From DSAR01 sp034437315 (GTDB lineage: Bacteria; Chloroflexota; Anaerolineae; B4-G1): DNA of 13,449 bases. Position 1 is the first letter of the stretch, and every line of letters starts with the position of its first letter. Below are positions 1-8,333 of this stretch, one piece after another. The DNA is taken from contig DAOTUC010000228.1 in NCBI GenBank assembly GCA_034437315.1, forward strand, positions 1-13,449, in the 5' to 3' direction. The position numbers and the translations under genes were made by a program. Below the pieces are notes generated by a model. The model saw nothing but the letters and a program-made list of their open reading frames with translations. It was not told the DNA's origin and did not search any database.

Positions 1-1986
1 CACCAACTCCAGATCCAGGTCGTTGATCAGCGTCGGGTCGGCGTTGAAGGTGGCCTCGTGATCGTCCCAGGCCAGGCTGACGCGCACGTCCTCGTCGTCA
101 TTGGGCACGACGAGCGAGTAGACGTCCACGTCGCCATCGTTCACGTTATCCTGACGGAAGGCCTTACGCGAGATCAGGTCGACGGCGGCGTGGATATCGA
201 CCAGGCCGTAGCCCCATCGGTAGTCGGGGCCGGGGTTCCACTGGTCGCGGGCGGTCTGCATCAGGATGGCCTTGGCCGTCGAGGGCCAGAAGCGGCCCGT
301 GGTATTGTAGACGTCGCGGTAGTGTTGGAGCATCAGGGCGATGCCGCCGGCCACAGCCGGCGTGGCCATCGAGGTGCCGCACATGGTGGTGTAGTCATCG
401 ACCGGGAAGTTGTCGGTCGACGTGACGCCGAAGTCGCCGCTGGTCTGACATCCGCCGGCGGTGACGATCGGCTTGAGACGCCCATCCTCGGTCGGCCCCC
501 AGGAGGTATGAACGTACTGCGTGGTGTCGTTGGTGTTGGATCCGCCGACGTGGATGGGGTTCTTGGCCGCGGCCGGCGGGGCCACGAGCCCATAGCCGCC
601 GCCATCGCCGGGGCATGAGGACCACCAGCCGCGCTCGTTGCCGGCGGCCCACGCAGCGATGTACTTGTCGCCAATGCCGACGACCGAGTTGCCGCCGCGC
701 ACGATCTGGTCGATGAGCACCGAGGCGGATCCGTACCTGCCTATAATCGTACAGTCGGGGGAATAGTTGGCGTAGACGTTGGATCCCAGGCTGGCGGTGC
801 CTATGTCGGCTCCGTAGGAGTTCTGGGCCTGCGCCCAGTCGTGCTCGATGTCGGGGACATTTTGGTAAAAGATGTATCCACTGCCACTGTAATCGGTGCC
901 ATAGGAGATCAGGTCCGCGTTGGGCGCCATGCCGCGCCACTGGAGGGCCGATCCGCCCTCGGAGGCGCTGTTGGCGCCGCTGCCGCCGACGGTACCGGCG
1001 ACGTGGGTGGAGTGATCGCTGACGGTGTCGGTATCGCCATGGATCAGGCGCGTGCCAAAGTCGACGTGATCGCCGGCCTGGCCGCTGTCGTAGACCAGGA
1101 CGTCAATGTTGGTACCGTCCAGATTATACGGCGACGCCTGTAAGACATCGACGCCGATATGTGGGCGGCTGCCGTCGTTGACGCCTTCCAGGGGCGGGGC
1201 GGCCGGCTCGATCCACTGCACCGCATCCTCGGCCGCCAGGGCGCGCACATCCTTCTGATCCATCTCGACGACCAGCAAGTTGACGCCGATCACCTCGCCG
1301 ACCACTTTGCCGCCGCGCGCTGCGACCAGGGCGCGGCCGGTCTCCAGGCTCTCGTCCTGGTGCATGGCCACGTAGACGGCGACGGTGCCATCGGGGGCCC
1401 GGTTCCACGCGCCCCATTGCTCAGCCACAATGGCCGTGTCGAGCTTGTCCTCGACGGTCAGCTCACCGGCCCAGGCGACCCCCGGCGCACGCAGGGCCGC
1501 GCCGGCCTGATCCACAGACAACGACGCGATCCAGGCATGATCGGGCACGTAGGCCAGGAGATGTAGACCGCGCGCGGCCAACGCATCCTTGGCCGCCTGG
1601 CGAGGAATGAAGTCGAGTTGCACCAGCACGTGGACGCGCCCCTGCCCCGCCGACGCCAACCGGCGCAGCGAGGTCTCAGTCAGCGCGTCGGCCGGCGAGG
1701 GGACGAAGCGGCGGGATCTAAGGTGAATGGTGTAGGTGACGGGTGAGGCGTTGGCATAGATAGCCGGAGAGGCGGTAGAGGAGGAAAGCGCTTCGTGCGT
1801 TTCTCCCACAGGCTGCTCTCCAATGTCCTCTGGTTGGGCTCCGGGAGGAGGGGTCGGGAAAGGCGGGGGATCGAATTGGACCTCCTCTACCGGGCCGGCG
1901 GCGGAGGCATAACCGACGACGCCCAGGGCCATACACAGGGCAAGCATCACACGGAACGACATCTCAAGATAGGCGCGTGGGGACAT
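1..1986 (-). CDS. Secreted subtilisin-like serine protease (S8 family), C-terminus cut by window edge
   Basis: I translated one uninterrupted frame of 662 codons from ATG at 1986-1984 to the window edge; there is no stop, so the protein continues outside. A strong Shine-Dalgarno (AAAGGAG) lies just upstream. Residues 1-30 form a signal peptide: hydrophobic stretch around 13-26, cleavage likely after ASA or SAA at 27-30. Two similar stretches at about 118-172 and 203-258 look like tandem inhibitor prodomains, each opening with a V-x-V strand and ending in a Trp-containing strand. The catalytic domain starts near 280. Asp300 lies in VYDSG, His325 in HSTHVAGT (Ser replaces the usual Gly), oxyanion Asn450 in AAGNERG, and Ser539 in GTSMATP. 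After about 600 comes a beta-sandwich typical of the tail of S8 proteases (SLAWDDHE...NDLDLEL). All key residues are present, so an active exported endopeptidase is expected. Its substrate is unknown; an adhesion or sorting domain may lie beyond the window. Confidence 0.95.
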   Translation of the reverse strand, partial: MSPRAYLEMSFRVMLALCMALGVVGYASAAGPVEEVQFDPPPFPTPPPGAQPEDIGEQPVGETHEALSSSTASPAIYANASPVTYTIHLRSRRFVPSPADALTETSLRRLASAGQGRVHVLVQLDFIPRQAAKDALAARGLHLLAYVPDHAWIASLSVDQAGAALRAPGVAWAGELTVEDKLDTAIVAEQWGAWNRAPDGTVAVYVAMHQDESLETGRALVAARGGKVVGEVIGVNLLVVEMDQKDVRALAAEDAVQWIEPAAPPLEGVNDGSRPHIGVDVLQASPYNLDGTNIDVLVYDSGQAGDHVDFGTRLIHGDTDTVSDHSTHVAGTVGGSGANSASEGGSALQWRGMAPNADLISYGTDYSGSGYIFYQNVPDIEHDWAQAQNSYGADIGTASLGSNVYANYSPDCTIIGRYGSASVLIDQIVRGGNSVVGIGDKYIAAWAAGNERGWWSSCPGDGGGYGLVAPPAAAKNPIHVGGSNTNDTTQYVHTSWGPTEDGRLKPIVTAGGCQTSGDFGVTSTDNFPVDDYTTMCGTSMATPAVAGGIALMLQHYRDVYNTTGRFWPSTAKAILMQTARDQWNPGPDYRWGYGLVDIHAAVDLISRKAFRQDNVNDGDVDVYSLVVPNDDEDVRVSLAWDDHEATFNADPTLINDLDLELV

Positions 1987-2032
1987 GACCTTCTCCTTTC
2001 ACTTGATACAATACCGAAACATTTTCACGGAA

Positions 2033-2071
2033 TTGACGTATCTTAACAGAATGCCGTCAAAAAAACGTCAA
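2033..2071. promoter_or_regulatory. Three TTGACG/CGTCAA hexamers upstream of the protease gene
   Basis: TTGACG reads forward at 2033-2038 and in reverse (CGTCAA) at 2055-2060 and 2066-2071. The first two form an inverted pair, and the last two are direct copies 11 bp apart. On the minus strand a TAAGAT at 2046-2041 lies 20 bp from the distal TTGACG, too far for a standard promoter. The hexamers could be -35 elements of the protease promoter or binding sites for a regulator. The match is visible; the function is a guess. Confidence 0.3.
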
Positions 2072-2231
2072 ACGTGCAAGGTCTTAAATTTCGCGGGTTG
2101 GGAGGACAAACTTTGTCTAAAGTGATAAGAGGGAGTGTAGTAGATGTACATGGAATATACACCCAGTTACGCAGAAAAGCAAATCGAACAGAAATCGGGT
2201 TTTCGCTTCAAAAATCCTACACAACCACAAA

Positions 2232-2260
2232 TTGCCTAGTCCCGATTCTTGTGTTACACT
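2232..2260 (+). promoter_or_regulatory. Candidate sigma70-type promoter for the GTPase gene
   Basis: TTGCCT (2232-2237), a 17-bp spacer and TACACT (2255-2260) give 4 of 6 matches at each box with ideal spacing. Transcription would begin near 2267, leaving a leader of about 23 nt before the start codon at 2290, enough to hold the AGGAAAG ribosome site at about 2279-2285. Confidence 0.4.
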
Positions 2261-2289
2261 TATCTAAGTCGTAATATCAGGAAAGAAAT

Positions 2290-3303
2290 ATGGCATCATT
2301 ACCCACACGATTGGTCGACATTCGAAAATTTTTCCAGGCGTTGGATTGGGACTCGCTATCCCTGGAGGTCGAGGAGGAGGCCCACGCGCGCCTGGCGATC
2401 GTCGGGCCGGTCAACTCCGGAAAATCGACGCTCTTCAACCTGATCAAGGGACGCAAGGTCTCGGCGGTCAAGGCGGTCCCCGGCACGACGAAGGGAATCG
2501 TGACCGAGGAGGTCGGTCCCTTCACCCTGATCGATACGCCCGGCTTTGGAGAGGTGGGCGGCGTCGATCGCGCGGCGCTGGCCCAGGCCGCCGCAGAACA
2601 GGCCGACGTCACGATCCTGGTTCTGGATAGCTCGGCCGGCCTGCGCCAACCCGATTACGACCTGTACGAATCGCTGCGCGCCATCGACGCGCCCGTCGTC
2701 GTGGCGATGAACAAGATCGACCTGATCAAGCGCGATTTGGCGGACGCCCGGGCCGACGTGGAGCGAAAATTAGGCGCCGCCGTCGTCCCCATCTCGGCCA
2801 AGAGCGGCGAGGGCGTGGCGGAAAAACTGATACCGGCCATCGTAGAGACACACCCCTGGATGTCCGTGGCGCTCGGTCGTCACTTGCCCCCCTACCGCCG
2901 GCAAATCAGCCGCAACCTCGTCCGGAACGCCAGCATCCTCAGCGGCGTCATCGCCGCCGGGCCGATCCCCATCCTCGACATCCCCCTGCTGTTGACGTCC
3001 CAGGTGCGCATGGTGTTACGCATCGCGGCCATTTACGGCGAGACCTTGAGCGTGCGCCACGCCCGCGAACTCCTGACCACAATGGCGGGCAGCGTGGGGC
3101 TCCGTTACCTGGCGACCGTGTTGGGCAAGTTCATCCCCGGCCCCGGCTGGCTAGTCTCGGCCGCCGTGACCGGGACGGGCACGTGGGCCATTGGGCGGGT
3201 CGCGATCGCCTATTTCGAGAGCGGCAAACAACTGAACGCCAACCAACTCCGCGAGCTGTATAAAAAGGCGATGCGCCGCCCCCGGCAAGCCCTGCCGGAG
3301 TAA
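2290..3303 (+). CDS. Era/Der-like GTPase with C-terminal DUF697-type domain
   Basis: A 337-residue P-loop GTPase. All five G motifs are visible: G1 GPVNSGKS at 39-46, the G2 threonines at 66-67, G3 DTPG at 82-85, G4 NKID at 141-144 and G5 SAK at 169-171. The rest, about 205-325, matches the DUF697 pattern known from YcjF-like proteins: a conserved YGE-L-S-ARELL stretch, then a hydrophobic, glycine-rich FIPGPGWLVSAAV segment and GRVAIAYFESG. The hydrophobic stretches suggest membrane association. The fold binds and hydrolyses GTP; the cellular role of GTPase-DUF697 proteins is not well established, and stress or envelope functions have been suggested. The start is supported by AGGAAAG about 5 nt upstream. 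The next gene begins 34 bp after the stop, so the two are probably cotranscribed. Confidence 0.9.
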   Translation: MASLPTRLVDIRKFFQALDWDSLSLEVEEEAHARLAIVGPVNSGKSTLFNLIKGRKVSAVKAVPGTTKGIVTEEVGPFTLIDTPGFGEVGGVDRAALAQAAAEQADVTILVLDSSAGLRQPDYDLYESLRAIDAPVVVAMNKIDLIKRDLADARADVERKLGAAVVPISAKSGEGVAEKLIPAIVETHPWMSVALGRHLPPYRRQISRNLVRNASILSGVIAAGPIPILDIPLLLTSQVRMVLRIAAIYGETLSVRHARELLTTMAGSVGLRYLATVLGKFIPGPGWLVSAAVTGTGTWAIGRVAIAYFESGKQLNANQLRELYKKAMRRPRQALPE

Positions 3304-3337
3304 CATCACACTGACTGCCTGTTGAAAGGAAGATCGC

Positions 3338-3952
3338 ATGGCGAGAAAAAAACGCGCTAGAGGAAAAAAGTTCCCGCTCCTGATTTACGAGCGGATGTGG
3401 AAACGGTGGGCCTTACCCTGCCTGCTCATCATACCGGCGTCCATCGCCCTCTGGTGGGTCGCCCCTTTCCTGGAGATCATCCATCCCCCACACCGGAGTT
3501 TGAGCCTCGCGCCGGCCATCATCGCGCTATTTATTCTGGTCTTCACGTTTATGGCCCGCCGGTTGGCCTGGGTGCAATGCCGCCCCACCCACCTTCGCAT
3601 TCAAGCGCCCATCCTATCCCTCGCCATCTCCTACGGGCGCTTCAAAGAAGTGATCCCGACCGCCTTTTACGAAATCTTCAACCCGAATCAGGAAAAAGCA
3701 GCTCGCCGACATTGGTTACGCCCCTATTGGAGCCAGACAGCAATCCTGATCAAATTAAGTAAATATCCGCTCAACAAAATGTGGCTGCGCCTGTGGTTCT
3801 CTCCCTATCTTATGTCGCCGGGCAAGCCGGGTATCGTCCTGCTGGTCGAGGATTGGATGACATTATCACAACAGATCGACGATTACCGCACCGCCTGGGA
3901 TGCGCGTCGCATCAAGAGACGCCAGGAACAGCCCGATCGTCAACTGTGGTAA
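3338..3952 (+). CDS. Small two-helix membrane protein, possibly PH-like
   Basis: A 204-residue protein with a very basic N-terminus (residues 2-11 are mostly Lys and Arg), then two hydrophobic helices at about 25-45 and 56-73. After the helices comes RRLAWVQCRPTHLRIQAPILSLAISY at 74-99, which resembles the strand pattern of bacterial PH-like membrane proteins. The remaining 100 residues are soluble and rich in Trp, Tyr and Arg. By the positive-inside rule both ends should face the cytoplasm. The start is set by GAAAGGAAG ending 5 nt before ATG. The gene follows the GTPase by 34 bp and its stop is 24 bp from the stop of the convergent sbcC-like gene, with no obvious hairpin between. It may act with the GTPase at the membrane; no specific function can be assigned. 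Confidence 0.75.
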   Translation: MARKKRARGKKFPLLIYERMWKRWALPCLLIIPASIALWWVAPFLEIIHPPHRSLSLAPAIIALFILVFTFMARRLAWVQCRPTHLRIQAPILSLAISYGRFKEVIPTAFYEIFNPNQEKAARRHWLRPYWSQTAILIKLSKYPLNKMWLRLWFSPYLMSPGKPGIVLLVEDWMTLSQQIDDYRTAWDARRIKRRQEQPDRQLW

Positions 3953-3976
3953 CCGCGCCGACCGATCTACTGGCTA

Positions 3977-6520
3977 TTATATCACGTCCACCACCGAACC
4001 CGTCGCCGTTTTCGTCACCTGGATGCGAACGGGGAAGACGTTCTTCAACTCCTCGATGTGGGTGATGACCAACATGCAGGCGAAGTCGTCCTGGATGACG
4101 TTGATGGCCTCAATCAGGCGCTCGCGCCCCTGGGCGTCCTGCGTACCGAACCCCTCGTCGATCACCAACGTCTGCAACTGGGCGCCAGCCCGGCGCGCCA
4201 GGAGCTTGGATAGCGCGATGCGGATGGCGAAATTGACGCGAAAGGCCTCCCCGCCGGAATAGAGGGAGTATTCGCGCGTCCCCACCTCGTCGGCGATCTT
4301 GATCTCCAACGCCTCCCGCACCTCACCGGCCAACGTCTCCCTCTGGGTATCGAAGCGGACGTGCATACGCCCGCCCGTCATCCGGCTCAACAGGCGGTTA
4401 GCCTCTTCTTCGATCTCCGGTACGGCCGCCTCAATGATCATCGCCGGCGCTCCCTTGACGCCGAAGGCGGTGCGCAATTCCTCGTAAATCGACTGTTCTT
4501 CGGCCAACGTCTCCCGGCGCTCAATCTTATCAATCTGCTGCTGGCCCAACATCTTGCACGCTTCCAAACGCTGCTGAGCCGCGCCGAGCTTCTGGCGGGC
4601 CGCCGCCTCCTCGCCCCGCACCCGCTGCAACGTCGCCTCGACCTGAGGAGCTGCCCCCAATTGCTCGCGCAGGGCCTCCAACTGCGCTTCCAACGCCGCC
4701 TGGCGCGCCTTTTCCTCCTCGAGGCGCGCTTGCACCCGCCGGTCGGTCTCGTCCAAGCGCTGTAACGCCGAACGCTCCTCCGCCATCCGGGCCTGGGCGG
4801 TCTCCAGGCGCGCCTTGCGCTCGGCGAAGACCTGTCCCTCGGCCACGGCCCGACGCGCTTCATCGTGAGCGGCAGCGTCGTAACCGAGCGCCTCCGCCTC
4901 GGATAGCGTCTGCGCCAGTTCCGCCCGCGCTTGCTCCGCGTAGGCCGCGTCGGCGACCTGCTTCTCCAACCGGCTGAACGTTTCCCGAATCTCAGCCAAC
5001 GCCTGCTCCGCCTCCCGCCCACGATCGAGCCGGGCCGCCGTCTCCGCCGCCTGTCGTTGTAAGGCCGGCAACTGACGTAACAACCCATCGCTCTGTTCAA
5101 TCTGCGCCGCCAACGACCGGGCTTGCGCCAGCAAACTCTCCACGCGGTCTCGATTGGCCCGGTAGGCGTCCCCTTGGGCCTGGCCCTCGTCGAGGAACTG
5201 ATCCAGCAGGCGACGCCGGTGCTCGTCGGTGAGCGGCTGCTCACAGAGCGGGCATTGGGCATCCGCCTGCTCCAGCAGGGTCATCTTGTCCTTGATCCCG
5301 TTCATCTCCACCTTAAGCGCCTCGTTCCGGGCGCGGAGGGTCGCTTGCTCCTCCGAGATAGCGATCACATCGCCGCGAGCCGCCTCCCGGCTCTCCGAAA
5401 GCTGCGTCAGGTGCGCGATCTGGGCCTGCACGTTCTCAGACTCGGCCCGCAAGGCGTCGTCGGGCAAGCGCGTCTCCAATTCCGCCATCCGTTGCGCGAT
5501 GATGTCCCGCTCCTTCTCCAATTCTCGCCGCGCCTCGGCGATCTGGGACTCTAACGTCAACCGTCGCTCGTTCAGTTCGACCGATTGGCGCAATTTGGCC
5601 CCCAGGTCGCGCTCCCGGGCCATCGCCTGTTGGTAAGCCTCGTATCCGGCTTCAATCGCGTCCGCCTCGGTTAACAAGCGTTCAAGGTCGGACAGCCGTC
5701 GCTCGTGCTCGGCCCGTTCATCGGATAGGGCGTTCAATTCTTGCTTCAACTGGGCGATCCGCGCGCCTCCGTCCGCCAACTGGGCCTCCACGTGACGGCG
5801 CTCCGCTCGCGCTGCTTCCATCTCTTGATAGGCCGCCTGCGCCTCCGCTAATACGGCGCTCAGCGCCTTGACCGCCTCTTGCGCCTCCGCCAATTGCGTT
5901 TCGTAGGTCGAGCGTTGCGCCAACTCGGCGTCGATTTCCTGTAGGCGCAGTTCGATCACCTCCGCCTCCGCGTGAATCGCCCGTAGTTTTTCCTTGACCC
6001 GATCCTCATAAACCGCCCACCGGTCCAGGCCCAGGATGTCGCTCAGCACCCGCTTGCGCTCGGCGGCGGTCTTGACGGTGAACTCATCGGCCCGCCCCTG
6101 GCGGAGGAAAGCGGAATTGACAAAAGTGTCGTAATCGAGCCGCAGGACACGCTCGATTTTGGCCTGCGTCGCCCGCACGCCGCCCTCGGCGATAGAGCGC
6201 CACTTTTCAACGTCCTGCACCTGGAAATCGAGCAACGTGCTGCCTCGTTTGCCGGCCTTGCGCTGGCGGAACACCCGGTAGACCTCGTCCCCCAGCCCAA
6301 AAACGAACTCGACCGCCATTTCGTCCTCGCCCAGGCGGATCAATTCGTCGTCCCGCCGGGCGCGAGACTTCCCCCACACCACCCAGGTGATGGCGTCGAG
6401 CAGGGCGGATTTCCCCGCGCCGTTATCGCCCGCCAGGCAGGCCACGTGGACGCCGTTGAAATCCAGCGCCGCCTGTGGGTAACACATAAAATTGGTCAGA
6501 AAAAGGCTTTTGGGTATCAT
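3977..6520 (-). CDS. sbcC: SbcC/Rad50-type SMC ATPase with zinc hook
   Basis: An 847-residue member of the SMC/Rad50 family, which with the Mre11/SbcD nuclease processes DNA ends and hairpins. Seen directly: an N-terminal half-ATPase with Walker A GDNGAGKS at 31-38 and Q-loop Gln141 in FLRQGR; a long Glu/Ala/Arg-rich coiled coil at about 175-420; a zinc hook CPLC at 423-426, exactly mid-protein; the returning coiled coil to about 690; then the signature SGGE at 755-758, Walker B LVIDE at 785-789 and switch His821. All catalytic parts are intact. The length is close to archaeal Rad50 and shorter than E. coli SbcC. No clear Shine-Dalgarno precedes the ATG; the upstream gene ends 30 bp before it, so translation may be coupled. 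It is the last gene of the xerD operon. The usual sbcD/mre11 neighbour is absent from the window. Confidence 0.93.
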   Translation of the reverse strand: MIPKSLFLTNFMCYPQAALDFNGVHVACLAGDNGAGKSALLDAITWVVWGKSRARRDDELIRLGEDEMAVEFVFGLGDEVYRVFRQRKAGKRGSTLLDFQVQDVEKWRSIAEGGVRATQAKIERVLRLDYDTFVNSAFLRQGRADEFTVKTAAERKRVLSDILGLDRWAVYEDRVKEKLRAIHAEAEVIELRLQEIDAELAQRSTYETQLAEAQEAVKALSAVLAEAQAAYQEMEAARAERRHVEAQLADGGARIAQLKQELNALSDERAEHERRLSDLERLLTEADAIEAGYEAYQQAMARERDLGAKLRQSVELNERRLTLESQIAEARRELEKERDIIAQRMAELETRLPDDALRAESENVQAQIAHLTQLSESREAARGDVIAISEEQATLRARNEALKVEMNGIKDKMTLLEQADAQCPLCEQPLTDEHRRRLLDQFLDEGQAQGDAYRANRDRVESLLAQARSLAAQIEQSDGLLRQLPALQRQAAETAARLDRGREAEQALAEIRETFSRLEKQVADAAYAEQARAELAQTLSEAEALGYDAAAHDEARRAVAEGQVFAERKARLETAQARMAEERSALQRLDETDRRVQARLEEEKARQAALEAQLEALREQLGAAPQVEATLQRVRGEEAAARQKLGAAQQRLEACKMLGQQQIDKIERRETLAEEQSIYEELRTAFGVKGAPAMIIEAAVPEIEEEANRLLSRMTGGRMHVRFDTQRETLAGEVREALEIKIADEVGTREYSLYSGGEAFRVNFAIRIALSKLLARRAGAQLQTLVIDEGFGTQDAQGRERLIEAINVIQDDFACMLVITHIEELKNVFPVRIQVTKTATGSVVDVI

Positions 6521-6550
6521 ACAGCGTGGGTTAACTCTGCTAAGTCTGGG

Positions 6551-7435
6551 TCAGGGTGTCACGTTGATCGTGACGGGCAACACGACCGCATCCTCGCCTG
6601 TTTGCGTCGTCATGCGGCCCCTGCCCGGCTCGTACAATCCCACGGCGATCCGCGCCGGGCCTGCGTAACCCGCGTCGGAAAAGGTCATCGGATGGACGTC
6701 CGCGACCGTCTCGCCAGCGGCCCAGGCGCTCGTGGGACGCGCCCCGCTGGCCGGGGCGCCGTCGTGCTGACCGATCAGGCGACCGTCGGCCGAGAGGAGG
6801 TGGGTGAACACGAGGTAATTGACCTGATTATCGTTGTCGACTCCCCGCCAGTAGAGGGTCAGTTCCAGCGTCTGATCGGGCGACACGTCGGCCGCCGAAA
6901 GGGCAAATCCCACCAACTCCCCCACGTCTCCAAAGCGGGCGTAGACCTCGCCCGTGAGCGCAGTAGGCGGCGCTTCAGTCAGCTCTGGCGTGGGGGCTTC
7001 GGTCGGCGGCTCTTCCTCCAGATCCTCCGGGGGCGGGGGGAGCGTTGGCGTCGGAGTAGGCGTAAACGTTGGCGTGGGGGATAGGACCAGCGGCCCCAAC
7101 GTCGGGCTAGGCGTCGGCGTTATGCCGGGGGGCAACACCAGGCCGCCCACCGGGGTGTTGGTCGGTTCCGCCGTCTCCTCAAGGTCGTCGACGAGCGCCG
7201 GGACGACGAAGGTCGTGCTGACAAAAACGATCGCCGTGATGACGACGAAAACGGCAACCATTAACCACGCGCGGGCGATTTGGGCCGTCGCTGTCTCGCG
7301 CTCCAGGGTGAACATCGCCAGCCCCCGTTCGCGCTGGGCCGCCAGGGCGCGAAAGACGTAGAAAATGATCCCGATCGCACACCCGATGTAGAAGATCAGG
7401 GCGTAGTCAACCAGTTGCCGGAGTAAGGTCGTCAT
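6551..7435 (-). CDS. Two-helix membrane protein with Thr-Pro linker and extracytoplasmic beta domain
   Basis: A 294-residue protein of unknown role. Helices at about 11-30 and 54-80 flank a basic loop (Arg29, 35, 37, 45), which places the loop inside and both ends outside. Residues 91-159 are a low-complexity linker of Thr-Pro and Pro-Glu repeats (TPTPTPTLPPPP at about 126-136). Residues 163-292 form a compact beta domain (LTLYWRG...YLVFTHLLSADGRLIGQHDG...GLYEPGRGR). I recognise this pattern from Chloroflexota surface proteins and the tails of membrane glycosyltransferases, where it looks carbohydrate- or surface-related. That link is from memory of the pattern. The start lies 7 bp after the nucleoside phosphorylase stop and has only a weak ribosome site, suggesting translational coupling within the operon. 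Confidence 0.8.
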   Translation of the reverse strand: MTTLLRQLVDYALIFYIGCAIGIIFYVFRALAAQRERGLAMFTLERETATAQIARAWLMVAVFVVITAIVFVSTTFVVPALVDDLEETAEPTNTPVGGLVLPPGITPTPSPTLGPLVLSPTPTFTPTPTPTLPPPPEDLEEEPPTEAPTPELTEAPPTALTGEVYARFGDVGELVGFALSAADVSPDQTLELTLYWRGVDNDNQVNYLVFTHLLSADGRLIGQHDGAPASGARPTSAWAAGETVADVHPMTFSDAGYAGPARIAVGLYEPGRGRMTTQTGEDAVVLPVTINVTP

Positions 7436-7442
7436 ACGATTT

Positions 7443-8285
7443 TCAAGTTTGTCTCAACACACCGCGAATGATCGCCTCTAGCCGAGGGACCAGGAGTTTT
7501 CCAGCCTCTAATACCTCCTCGTGGGTCATCTCGGCCGAGGGGCCGTCGCCTGCCGGGAGCACGTTGCTCACGCCAGACAGCCCTAAAACCCGCGTCCCGC
7601 CGTGCCGGGCCACGGTCACTTCGGGCACGGTGGACATCCCCACAGCGTCCGCGCCGATCACGCGCAGGAAGCGCAGATCGGCCGGCGTCTCGAAACTTGG
7701 ACCGGCCAGGCAGATGTAGACCCCCTCGCGCAAGGGCGCGTCGACCTCGGCGGCGACCTGACGGGCCAATGCGCGCAATTCAGCGTCGTAGGAGGCCGAC
7801 ATATCGGGGAAACGGGGGCCGAGCGCGTCCAGGTTGGGACCACGCAACGGGTTCAGGCCGGCCATGCCCACCAGGTTGATGTGATCGTTGATCAGCATGA
7901 CGTCGCCCGGCTCGAACGCCGGGTTGAGGCCGCCGGCGGCATTGGTGACGATCAAGGTCTCCACACCCAGGACCTGCATCACGCGCACGGGGAGCGCGAT
8001 GTGGGGCATCGAATAGCCCTCGTAATAATGGGCCCGCCCCTGCATCACCATCACCGGCCGCCCTTCGAGCTGGCCCATCACCAAACGCCCCACGTGACCC
8101 TCTACCGTCGAGAGTGGAAAGTGGGGAATCTGGTCATAGGGTATCACGACAGCGTCATCCACCGCGTCGGACAGCGGACTTAATCCGGAGCCAAGAATCA
8201 AGCCAATCTGAGGTGAGAAAGCAATGCGGTCTCTAATCACTGCCGCGGCTTCCTCAAAATGGAGCATAGAGAAAAACTCGGTCAT
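7443..8285 (-). CDS. punA: Purine nucleoside phosphorylase, trimeric 6-oxopurine type
   Basis: A 280-residue cytosolic enzyme that cleaves inosine or guanosine (and the deoxy forms) with phosphate to the free base and ribose-1-phosphate in purine salvage. The family landmarks align almost residue for residue with the mammalian trimeric enzyme: Ser33 in LGSGL, His64 in EGHVG, Arg84 and His86 in GRAHYYEG, NAAGG at 115-119, Glu199 in AGPSFET, Met217-Ser218 in GMSTVPE, Asn241 and His255. Glu199 plus Asn241 is the pair that selects 6-oxopurines over adenine. The first ATG is preferred over Met7 because GAAAGGAT precedes it at good spacing. It lies 48 bp after xerD and 7 bp before the next gene. 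The xerD-phosphorylase linkage recalls ripX-drm-pupG of Bacillus subtilis, here without the phosphopentomutase gene. Confidence 0.95.
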   Translation of the reverse strand: MTEFFSMLHFEEAAAVIRDRIAFSPQIGLILGSGLSPLSDAVDDAVVIPYDQIPHFPLSTVEGHVGRLVMGQLEGRPVMVMQGRAHYYEGYSMPHIALPVRVMQVLGVETLIVTNAAGGLNPAFEPGDVMLINDHINLVGMAGLNPLRGPNLDALGPRFPDMSASYDAELRALARQVAAEVDAPLREGVYICLAGPSFETPADLRFLRVIGADAVGMSTVPEVTVARHGGTRVLGLSGVSNVLPAGDGPSAEMTHEEVLEAGKLLVPRLEAIIRGVLRQT

Positions 8286-8333
8286 ATACCTATCCTTTCA
8301 CCGTTCTCAAAAATTGGGTGAACTGTTCGACAA

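Larger units (their letters stand above)
1987..2289. other. Divergent intergenic region between protease and GTPase genes
   Basis: This 303-bp stretch is clearly richer in A and T than the genes beside it and must hold the promoters of both divergent genes. It contains three TTGACG-type hexamers near the protease end and a candidate promoter near the GTPase end, listed separately. A short open frame from about 2074 has no supporting ribosome site and resembles no family I know, so I do not call it a gene. I see no structured RNA. Confidence 0.6.

Noticed and set aside
395..940. A 181-codon minus-strand frame overlapping the protease
   Set aside because: It is out of frame with the continuous protease reading that carries all catalytic motifs, and it is Arg-rich and domainless.
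2074..2274. Small 66-codon gene in the divergent intergenic region
   Set aside because: No ribosome site at its start, no recognisable domain, and it covers the GTPase promoter candidate.
4438..5262. A 274-codon frame inside the sbcC-like gene in another frame
   Set aside because: Extremely Arg/Ser-rich translation typical of a frame-shifted reading of a GC-rich coiled-coil gene; no motif or ribosome site.
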